From NCBI GenBank assembly GCA_009760855.2, contig WPIO01000024.1, positions 984,501 to 1,048,500 on the forward strand: DNA of 64,000 bases. Direction: 5' to 3'. Source of the stretch: Cristatella mucedo (Eukaryota; Bryozoa; Phylactolaemata; Cristatellidae). Position 1 is the stretch's first letter. Each line of letters begins with the position of its first letter. Below, piece by piece: positions 48,301 to 60,300 of this stretch. The notes beneath the pieces are model-generated. The model made no database searches. It was not told the origin of the DNA and saw nothing but the letters and a program-made list of their open reading frames with translations. Position numbers and translations under genes: made by a program.

Positions 48301-51300
48301 GTGCATCCTCAACCAAACCTTCCTCAACTAGACCATCCTCATCAAAGGCCTCAACCAGATTATCAACAGCAACTCAAAACTTACTAAGTGTTAAGATGCT
48401 GGTCGCAGGGTTAGCAGGGTTCGGGACTATGCTGCTAACACAGCACAACCGCATTTAACTACGGGTGTACATCTAGGCAACTGGATTGCTCGTCTGAATG
48501 TCTGATGCGCCTGCAGTCTGATGCTTAAGCTGTTCTTATGGTGGCAGGCATCGACCGGTCTCAAGCTGCCATGCCTAACATCCATCAACCTCTGCTCGTA
48601 TGCAATGTCGAGTTCACCCAGACAGCTTCGATGGTTCTCAGTTCCCACTCTTAAGCAGTTTGTCTTTACCTAACCTCCCCCATTCTCTTGCCAGCTGTTT
48701 CCCTTTCCACAACAGCTTGACAGTAGGATGGATAACGACACTTTGGCCCTGGGTGAAGCCCAATAACATACTTTAGTAAATTCATTATTTATAACTAGTA
48801 AGGTACGAGTGAACTGTCAATTGGAACCAACCGTGGCTAGTGCCAATTTATGACAGATGCAAACTGCTGCAACAACAACTGGTAACGAGGCATGCACAAA
48901 GCAAAAGGTACGCACAGGTTGTGCTTGTGGATCAGTATGAAGAGTCCATTTAAAGCCAGTAGACTAATAACGCCTCCTAAAAAGAAATTCAATCGCATAC
49001 AGTATTACATCTCGAAATGTGATGCAGAGCAGCTAAGAAGGACGTCACACGGCACAGCATTCTGATTCTAAAGACCAAAGTGCTTTAAAGTTCTTGAACA
49101 TACTTACCAATATTATATGATTCAGTAAAGAAGTCACTGAGTATAAGTGTGTTGGTGACGTATGGCATCACATGTGACGGCAGATAAAGTAGCACCTTCT
49201 TGAATAGTCTCTCAGTCAGCTTTGAAAAATATTGAAATTTTACGTGGCAACCAAAATTTAAGAACTGCACTATCGTCCATATGGCAGGTTAGTGAGAATA
49301 GCAGCCTGGTAGGCTTTTTGCTAATTAAGCAGATGTCACACTAAACTAAAAAATAAATGAAGGTTAACAGAGGGGTGAGCAAATAATGGCAATGACTTCA
49401 AAGCCTGATCAGCTGCCTGCAACAAAAGGGCCAAAATTTATTAAAAGAAAATAATTCTATCATTTTCTTCAATAGGAGGCATATCCTTCAAGGTCATCCA
49501 CATGCGCTAGCCAATACACATTGCCTCTCTACCCATGTCAACTTGACGAGCCTTGTTGTGGTATTATAAACAAGTATTTGCCGGCCAAAAGTGCATCGTA
49601 GTTAATGAACATTTCAAATAAGGTTGGCAGTTACCCAGCTAAATTAAAAGATTATTTAGAGATTTAATAGGGATGGTCCGATTCATGTAACTCCAAAAAA
49701 ATAAGTAAAGTCCACAAGGTGTGATGACCCACTATCTCACCATCCGAGGCTTGTATGTACCCATGGGCCACAGCTCATCTTGTGCTTTAGCAGCCAAGTA
49801 CAGAATGTAGATCACGATCAGGAAAAGCAGCTGTGTGAGAAACTTCAGAGTAAAGTTACTGAGCACAGAGCATCTACCAAAGAAAGTGAACATATCTACT
49901 ACAAAAGGACCAAGATGCCAAGAACATCAGTGAGTTTTGATCAGAGGTTTGATACAAACAAATAATTTGCTCACACATGTGCTCTGAAAGCTATTGATTT
50001 AAACTTTGTAAGACAGGTCTTGAAGCCGACAGACTTAAATTGCCACTTATGCGCCTATACTAGAATGAAAATGCACATGAATAAAGTGAAAACCATAGCC
50101 CACATTACAATGGCAGAGCACCGAGAGCACACAAGTGGCAGATCATTGGCGGTGGAACTTTACCTTGCACTGCAGCAAAGATTGCCATACTGTAGAGAAC
50201 AGCTTCCTATGCTCCTTCAGGCTGCATATCTTTAGTGGCTTCTCAGTTTCTATAAGCCCAAGCAGGTGGAACACGAGTGCATTGAAACAGTGATTGAAGG
50301 TACAGAGTCAATAACTAAGATTTCGAGAAATAGATCGCCCAAAACGCACGCATACATATAAGGCATGTGACTAGCTCGCGCAAGGGTAACTGAGCACTGA
50401 TGTTAGCTGGCCAGAATTAATATTACCAAGAAAGAAAGTTGGCACCTGGTTACGCTATTGCTACTGTGCAGCAGCAGCAAACAAGTGCAGCAGTAAATAG
50501 ACAAGGAATAAGCGCTATCTATCTACTTATCAGAGCATGATAAGCGATCACAAATACAACAAATATATGCAATGTAGAGACATGTAACCGCTACTGAGCA
50601 CACACAGCCATTATACTACATGACTGAACGCAGCTAACAAACAGTAGTTGTGTACCTGGGACTTGCGTGAGAAACTTCGTTAGTCTAAGAGTAATCTCTT
50701 TACCGTCCGGGAATTTGACCAGCTCCACAGCAGTGTAAAGGTCATCAAGGTACTCAGTATAGCCCTTCTGCAAAGACAGATAGCCATGGCTACACACAAA
50801 AACCCGAATGACATGCCAATGTTTGAATGAGGTACATTGGCACGAGACAAGTGCACACTGATTAGTCAAGTGAGATGCATGCTCGACATACTCCGAAACG
50901 GTCACAAATGCAAGATCTGGTAACTAGTGGAGGCACATACGACTCAGAGAGGTAGCAACAAAAACCAAGTGCTTGACTAATTCACGAAAGTCATCTGCAC
51001 CACAGTAAGTCACGAGGCCTGTGCAGAAAGGGTGCTCGAGCTGGTAAAACGGTCTTACACATACGATCACAATCTACAGTCGAAGATAAGCTCCCATAAA
51101 TGTACTTTTTCTGGAAATGAAAAGAAACGATGAAAGCTTGGAGGGCTATGTACACGGATCCAACAAAGGCAATTTGCCTTTAACATTGAGTTTGACACAC
51201 ACTCAACTGATGTCGTCCAAGTTCTTATGCTGACCCACTATGCCCACCAAGGCTTGGGCCCTCCATACCTCGCTGAGGTGCTGCACCAGTTTAAGCTCAC

Positions 51301-54300
51301 TTGTGCCCTCAGGTACTGTATGGAACAATAAATTAGCTCTCATTTCTCCACTGAAAGAGCATTGGCGAAAGAAGCTTTTGCTTTGCAGGTCCTAGACTAA
51401 GGAACTCACTTCCAAAATTCTTACGCAACGATAACCACTCTCCTGCTGCACACTATGGCAAATCCTTTCCAACCGTCCTGAGCTGCTACTTCCATGCTAC
51501 TCACTACCGTATCTAGTCTCCTGACTCAGCTATGCTTCTCGCTTTCTTTTTGTTGCGTGAGATAAAGTCTGCTGGCTACCTACCGAATGCATACCAAAAG
51601 CCTCTCAGGCAGTGAGTGTGCTATACAACTCTCCTGCTTCGTAATACCCACATAGTCTCTGTGGAGTTAAAGACGAAGATACATTACATGACATCACATT
51701 GCATTACAGAGTACTACCCAATTCACAACGACAAGCAGCAACCATTCAAATAGCATACCAGAGTGCCATCTTTCATGTCAAGCAGCCGGGCAAGTACGTT
51801 CTTCATGAAATAGTATCGGACGTCGTCATACGAGAGGTACGCTTGAAAGGCTTTCGTGGCCAAGCACCGCTTACCATTGACGCCCAGCAAGCACTGGCAA
51901 ATTTGCTAAAATAAATCGAAACCAAAAAAGTCAGATGACTGCTAAGCCTTCAAGCAATGGATGCTAAGGCAATTAATTGCAAGCAATTCAATGCACAGAA
52001 AACAAAAAATGTGACAAGGGTAACTTGGCAAGATGTCCCTTGCAAGCATGTGCCAATCAGATTATCCAATAAGCTTCGAGCTTAAGGCAATGATAGGCAA
52101 TTCCACGACAGCGTCCAAAAGACTTACATCAAAGAATAGCACCGGGAAGGCTGCCTTATTTGGTGCAATTCTTTGAAGTGGATTTTTTCCTTCGGCTTCA
52201 ACTAGTTTCATTAAGGCTGTAAGAGACCTTTCCTACAAATAGAGAATAAATAAATCAGATTCAAAAGCAGTGGTTCCTTCTTTAAGAAAAACAAAGCAGT
52301 GACGATACTGTTATACGTTTATAGCCAAGTGTTACCCTAAACTTGTAATTAGTACTCATTCAAACACCCGTTTCGAAAGACCCAGCTTCATTAAAGACTT
52401 TGAGACTAATAATATTGAATAGATATAGCTCCCGTCTGACTCGACATGAAACTTCTGCCTGCAGGGACTGAGAAGACAAACATTTGCTGACCACACCTGG
52501 CAACATACAGTATGTATAACACTACAAATATGCGTGAAAAATAGCGGAACATTTACGAAGCTAAAGGCTGCAGATGGAGCCTCGCATTGCAACTCATTTG
52601 CTTCTTCTTACATCTATTCTTGTTGCTGCGCTTGACGACAGTTGCTTTGCCTACTGGCTTATCATGTTATTGTCTGCAATAGTTGCGCATATATATCATC
52701 CATTATATAACTGCTTCCAGGTTAGCTCCTTACCTAGTAATCTTTCTGATGATTTAGCTGATCACTTCTCTAGCTTCTTGTCAACAAGATAGGCAAAATC
52801 AGAGAGTCCATCCATTGGGTTGACAAAATCAGAGAGTCCCTCCATTGGGTTGCAGCACCCCAGAACCTGGACTCATACCCTTCAATTCCATGCAGCACCT
52901 CACTGCCTACATTCAAGGAGGCCACGAGTGACCTTGCCTTTGGACCTTATTCCCACTGTCCTTCGTCTGTGATGCATTGATCTGCTGCTACCATGCATAA
53001 CTAACATCATTAATATGTCATTAGCCTCAGGTCATGTCCCAGCACCTCTCAAAAAGGCTGCAGTCAGGCCACTACTCAAGAAAGCAACATTAGACCAAAA
53101 GAACTTGAGCAACTTCCACCCAGTCTCCCTTCTACCGTTCCTATCAAAGACACTGGAACGAGTCGTGGCAGACCGCTGAACTCATATATTAAAACTTCAA
53201 ACTTTGCTGGTAAGTTCCAGTCTGGTTTTAGAGCTAATCACTCCACAGAGTCAGCATTGCTTCGGGTGTACAACGACCTACTTAGGAATGCAGATATGGG
53301 TTGAGTATCTCTGCTTTTTTGCTCGGTCTTTCGGCAGCTTTTGATACTATCGATCACCAAGCCCTTCTTGAGCGCCTCTGAAGTCCATATCTTAATCAAA
53401 GACGACAAATAGTCCTCTAGAACCCATTCCCACTGTCCTGCTGCTACGATGCTTAGATCTGCTGCTGCCACGCATAAATAACATATATCTATGTCATTAG
53501 CCTCAGCTCATGCCCCAGCACCTTTCAAAAAGGCTGTAGTAAGGCCACTACTCGAGAAAGCAGCAACATTGGACCAGGAGAACTTTAACAACTTCTGCCC
53601 AGTCTTCCTTCTACCACTCCTATCGAAGATACTGGAACGAGTCGTGGCAATAAGTCTGAACTCATATATTGAAACTTCGAATCTGACTAGTAAGTTCCAG
53701 TCTGATTTTTGAGCTCATCCCTCCACAAAAACAACATTGCTTCGGGTGTATAACGACATACTTAGGAATGCAGACTTAAGTAGAGTATATCTGCTTGTTT
53801 TGCTCTATCGTTCGGCAGCATTTGATACTATCGATCGGTTCCTTTGCAAAAAAATGTAAAGTGCCTAGTAAAAGACTGAGTTATCTGAGGGCGCTATATC
53901 AAAAGCATTATTATTATTATTACCGCCAAGTAGCCCTAGGGTGCCTCTCATCTCGCCTGGGCATCACTAGTACTGCACTGCAATGGTTCAGGTCCTATCT
54001 CAGTGGAAGACTGTATAGAGTATTTATGCGAATAGACAATCATCCGAGGAACCTCTGAAATAAGGAGTACCTCAAGGCTCCATGCCTGGTCCCATCCTTT
54101 TCACGGTTTATTCTCTCCCTATTGCTGATGCGATCGACATGCATAATCTAGGTTTTCTCTTCCATACAGATATAATAATAATAATAATAATAATAATGCA
54201 CTTGATAAAGCGCCCTCAGAGAACTCAGTCTCTTTCTAGGCGCTTTACATTTGTGCAACGGGAAATGCAATTGAATGGTGAGTAATATCATGCTTGAGAA

Positions 54301-57300
54301 ACAACTTGAACAACATGGTTAGGGGTGACATGCACAGGGTCAGCATGCAAATGTGGTTAGTGGCAGCATGCACAGTGTCAGCACGCATAAGCACGTGAAG
54401 GACGAATCACAGGGACCCACTAAATGCTGTCCTAAACAGGTGTGTTTTAAAGTTCCTTTTAAATGTGGTCAGGTCAGTGGATGTTCTGCGCAGGTCGGGA
54501 GGGATTTCCAGGCTTTGGGACCATACGAACTAAATGCACGGTCTCCAAATGACACTAAGTTGTACTTAATCATACCACCTACGTCGGTGGCCATATTCTA
54601 GATCTCGTGATCACTAAGGAAGTCCTCCCCACTGACCTTGTGGTGTGCCCACTGACCCTCTCACATCATTGTTTGGTCTCGTTTACTGTTCCTGCTCCCT
54701 TGTACGTACAGGGTAATGTCGAACTTGTCAAGCGACATAACTCACAAAGCATTGACATAGACACATTTTTTAAATTGGTTAGTGATGCAGATCTTCTTGA
54801 CCTGAATTCAGACTCGACAGGCAGCCTCAAATCACAACCCATGACCTTCCTTGAAAGGTTTTCCGAAGGTGTCTGCATGCGATGTGACTACCTTAATAAA
54901 GTCTAGCAAAAAGAGCTCGTCTCCTGAGGACCCTATACCATCATCTCTGTAGTCTTCACTGGCAGATCAACATAGCCCTGCCATAACCGAGATTTTTAAA
55001 GCTTCTTTGATAAAAGGGGTCTTACCCAAGTCCTTCAAATCGGCAATCGTTAGACCTATTCTTAAAAAGCCTGGATTAGACACAGAGGTCTAATCCAGGT
55101 CCTAGCAAACTATCGCCCAGTTTCATTTCTTCCGTTCATATCAGATTCTTGAAAAAATTGTTGCTAAGCAGCTGGTTGAACATATAAAAATAATGGAATG
55201 TCAGAAACATTTCAATCAGGGTTCAAGAGGCAGCACTCTACTGAAACTGCTCTCCTCCGTGTTAACAATGACATTCTACGTGGAAACGACGACAGGAATG
55301 TCACTGCCCTAGCTCTGCTAGATCTGTCAGCTGCCTTCGACACCATTGATCACGAAGTTCTGCTTGAACGATTGAGAACAGCGATCGGTCTAGCAGACGA
55401 GGCACTGGTGTGGTTTAAATCATATTTGTCTAATCGTGTTCAATACGTGTCGTGTGGGGGTCAGGTCTCACACACGAGAAAGGTCACCTGTGGAGTCCCT
55501 CAAGGGTCTGTACTCGGTCCCGTGCTGATCTCCATTTATACTCAACATCTGGGAAAAGTGATTAAGGCCCATGGAATAGTATATCACTTTTATGCTGACG
55601 ATACTCAGTTGTACTTGTCATTCAAACCGTCAGAATCTGCTGCAGCAACTGATAAACTGAATGCTTGCCTTGCCGACATTTGATCCTGGATGTCGGAAAA
55701 TTTCTTGAAACTGAATGACCATAGAACCGAACTGCTGCTCATAGGACACCCTAAGCATGTGGCTGGATTAAAAGTCTTTGCTCTTCAAATAGGTGATGCT
55801 GTTGTCCGAACATCTCCATGTGCTCAAAATTTAGGTGTCGTTTTCGACAGCTGCCTCCATTTTAAAAGCTTCATTAAGAAGACTGCTTCTACAGCTAGCC
55901 ATCACGTCTGATCATTATCCAAGATTAGGAGCTATCTTCCACAGTGAAATGCAAAACATTTAACTAGCTCCTTAGTTCTGTCTCGGCTTGATTATTGTAA
56001 TTCCCTTTTGGCCGAGCTACCAAAGAAAGCTATTAGGCCACTGCAGCTGACTATGAATATGGCTGCAAGGCTAGGCTTCAAGTCCCAGCGGTTTGAGCTC
56101 GTGTCTCCTTTGCTAAAAGAGCTAGGATGGATGCCGATTGAGCAACGGATACAGAGCAAAGTTCTTACGCAGACCCACAAGGCCCGCCACGGCTTGGCTC
56201 CTTTGTACCTAGCTGAACTGCTGCAACAGTTCCAGCCTCTTTGCGCCCTCGTGTCCTGTGTGGACAATAAATTAGCTGTTCCATTCCTCCACCTAAAGAC
56301 CGTTGGCGACATAAGCTTTAGCTCTGCAGGTCCTAAACTGTGGAACTCGCTTCCACAATTCTTACTCAATGGCAACTACTCTTCTGTTGCCGACTATGCC
56401 TCATCCTTTTCAGCAGTCCTGAGCTGCTACTTCCATGCTACTCACTAACTCAACTGCTCTCCTGACTTCGCTATGCTTCCCACTTTCTCTTTGTTGCGTG
56501 AGACGAAGTCTGTTGGCTACCGAATGCATACCAAAAGCTGCTTAGGCTCTGAGTGCGCTAAGCAAAACTCTCCTCGTAACACCCACATAGTCTTTATGGC
56601 ATTGTGGAGTTACAGATGGTGATACATTACATAATCACCCCCCCCCCAGCACTCAGGTAAATTGAATTCTCTATGCATCCTTACTGCATCCATTGAATTT
56701 ATCCGCACGTGGATGACAGCAAACCTTCTTAAATTAAATGACGTTAAAACCAACGTACTAGTTATGGGCAAACCAAGCGCAATTCAGAAATTAAAGAGCT
56801 TAACACTCACAATCGGCTCTGTCAGCATATCTCCCATTAAATCTGCACGAAATCTAGGTGTCCTCTTCCAAAGTAACCTTTTGTTAGACGACCACATCAG
56901 TTCCACGGTCAAGCCTGCCTATTTTCTACTGTATAACACTGTTAAAAAATTCGGGCTTGTTTAGATAGGGATACCACATCTTAATTAGCCCATGCATTTG
57001 TGACATCATGTCTCGCCTTCGGTAAGTCAATGCTTGTTGGTCTAAAGGCATGTGCACTCAGGCGCTTACAGATGGTGCAAAACTCGGCAGCTAGGCATGT
57101 CTGTCGTGAGCATCGAAGTTGCCACATCACATCACTTCTTGCCGACCTGCACTGGCTCCCAGTCAAGCAGTCTTTAAGTTTGTCACTCACTTTTAGGTCT
57201 CTTCATCATTTGGCTCCAGCCTACCTATCAGATCTACTCCTCCACCAGGCTAAGTAGGCATCACACCAACTGCTTTTTTCCGAATCTGATCGTTTACCTA

Positions 57301-60300
57301 TACCTCGTACGAAATTCAAATCCCGTGGAGACCCTGACTTTAGCTCGTATGCTCTCGAAGCCTGGAATGCACTTCCGACTGGCGTTGTGACATCCTCTAA
57401 GTTGACCACATTTAAAAAGGAATTAAAAACACGTCTATTTATCACAGCATTTAGTGGATTCATACGATTCGTCCTTTGTGTGCTCATGCATGCTGACACT
57501 GTGCATGCTGCCACTAACCATGTTTGCATGCTGACCATGTGCAAGTCACCTCCAACCATGGTATGCTGTTATTGCGCATGCTACTGCTAACGATTCGATC
57601 ATGCTTCCTTTAAAGCAAACGTAACGTGCTTAGAAAGAGAGTTCTCTGAGGGCTTTATTGGATGCACAACAATGCTCCCTTGCTACTTACAGTACCTGAC
57701 AGCTCAGTTCGGTAAAGGGTGCCCACCAAGAAGTGCGCTAGTATTGAGAAAAACCAAAATGAGCCAAGCAGCAGCATACCAAGCAGCTAAAGTGCATCAT
57801 CACTCCCATGCATTGCCACTTGTCTAATATATATGAGCAGCAGGCGCTTGGGTCGTAAAAATTCGGCTGAAACTATCTTATGGTGAGAAATTGCTTGTGA
57901 TTCATTGCATACTCAAACATGGTGCAAGTAGTCATAACATAAAAGTGCAAAATGCAATGACCCTGTCAAATGACAAAAAAACTTAGCAGACAACAGCAAG
58001 GCAGTGAGGAGGATAGTACTGATTCGTATATATGGAATGGTCAACCCAATATAAAAATTAAAGCAAAAGGGCAGCCATGTTACTGCAAATGTAAAGCGCC
58101 TAGAAAGAGATTGAGTTCTCTAAGGGTTCTTAATTGAGTATGTTATTCTTATTACAATCATTATTATAGGACCCAAGGCACCGAGAGCATGGCGGTACAT
58201 TTCTTACGAATTTTGCTAACTATAGAATGGGCAGAGTAGAAAAGAAAAAACCATACCAGAACCCGAGACCTGAAGGGCTTTGCACCTGAATGGCTTAGAA
58301 AGCATTTCGATGTAACAGTTCCTTGTTTGTCACAGTCCTTTCGGGGCAGGGCCTTTGCTGTTAAATACAACTCCAAGACAGTTTCATAACAAGCTGATTC
58401 CATTTCTTTTCGAATGCAAAGGACACACAAGACTTACAACAGAATAAGGAAGTAGAGTATGCCTTTGAGAAAGCATATTTTGGTGGCAATGTGTTTTTGG
58501 TGCATAAGATGCTTGAGCAGGCAGCTCCTTTTCAATAAGTAATTAATCAAGCAGAATCCAAAAGTAGTGTATTTAAAAATTCCGTTTCAAAAATTTCCTC
58601 GGGTATGGTCGCCGCTACTTAGGCTATAAAAATTGGTCGTAGTAAAAAGAGTTTCTTATATGCAATGCCAGGCAAATCAAATTTATGCAAAGCACGTGGA
58701 AATATTTGTTATTTGTCCAAAAACAAATGCACGTGCCGTTGGTATGTATGCATTTAGTGTGTCACCGTCTTGTCACGATTCACTATGACCTCCCTTGTCT
58801 GGCCATCAGCTCCAGCAGTGTCTCTTCTAATGAGCACATTCCACAGAGCCTGAGATTTAATGAAAAGATCGGTACTGGTACTGGCTAAACTCTCGGCCCC
58901 AGCTGCTTTTCGATATCCCTCCACAAATGTTTGATGGGGTCACCCTCCACAAATGTTTGATGGGGTCTCCCTCCACAAATGTTTGATGGGGTTCAAATCC
59001 GGCGACAGGCTAGGCCAGTGTATCAGCACCGAACAAGGATTTATACAAAAAAAAAGGTAACTCATTGGCCTGGCAGCGTGCTTAAGGTTGTTATCTCACT
59101 GCCAAATGTAATGACCCATTCAGAGTATTTGAGCTTTGAAATCCTTACTTACTTGATTAAAAAATTTTGCACCTGTTCCTCGCAGCGATTGCTGTGTCTT
59201 CGTCAATTGTATGCTAATGCATGCTGATACTACACACATGTTACCACTAACCATATGGTGCATGTTGACACTGTGGCCTGTTACCACTAACCGTATTGCC
59301 ATGCTCCCTTTACAGCATAGGTCAAGTGCCTAGAAAGAGATTGAGTTCTCTAACGGTGCTATAAAAATGCATTATTACCATTATTATCATGACAGCTATC
59401 AAGGTTTACAGTGACGTTTTCTAAAATAACAACATATTACGGCACTGTTCACCCAATATGAATTAACTACATGAGCCGTGCTCAATAATGCACTACGAAT
59501 AAATGGATATTGAAAAAAAAAGCCAGAAAAATCCCTAAAATAAGCCTAATAGACTCGCCTAAATAACCCGTAAATGTTCTGCAAGATTTCAGCTACTCTA
59601 ACACCATGGGAAATACTAAACTGTGGGTCTCTATTATTTTTTCTTTTACTTCTCAATTAGTTGTTTATTATTTCTTTATTATCTTTAATTTCTACTTTAT
59701 TAATTTAATGCAATTTTTATAATTCAAATAAGGTGCATACCCTTATTTGAATTAGAAAAGCCGACTATTTGTAAAAGTGCAAATGATCAAGAAGGTACTG
59801 TGGCACGAAGAAGTTTGGCAACAGTCAACAGCAGGCAATGCGAGTGTGCAGCTCTATCTGCCAAACGTGCATGCACAAAACTGCAGCAAACCTTGAAAAC
59901 CCATCATGGCAGACAGTAGGATCTTCCTAACAAACAGGGAAACAAATCAATGGTGCATCGGTAGAACACTTGAGAACTCACCATTTTGCAATCATTAAGA
60001 CACTGCATGAGGACGCCAGGTGTACTGTAGTGCCACTGTAGTTACAGTGACCGGAATGCATTCCTTAAGGTTATGGTACTTGTGCTAAGACACCCATCGA
60101 AAAATGTGGTACCGTGGCAGAACACTCTTATCCTAGGACACAATTACGAACTAATGAGCACAATGTACTTAAAAACCAAAGAATAAGGGTTTAACTCCTA
60201 CATAAAGGCCCTGATCCTTCATGTATGTGCTATCTTTCAACAAAAATTCTTTGTGTGACACATACGAGATAGGTTAATGGCCGGACAAGCATGTAAGCCA

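Noticed and set aside
50020..50235. 71-codon + strand open frame
   Set aside because: Shadow of the NOC4L exon on the opposite strand (50164-50249).
58917..58994. CRISPR-like short repeats
   Set aside because: The three units are directly tandem without spacers and encode part of a Tc1 transposase.
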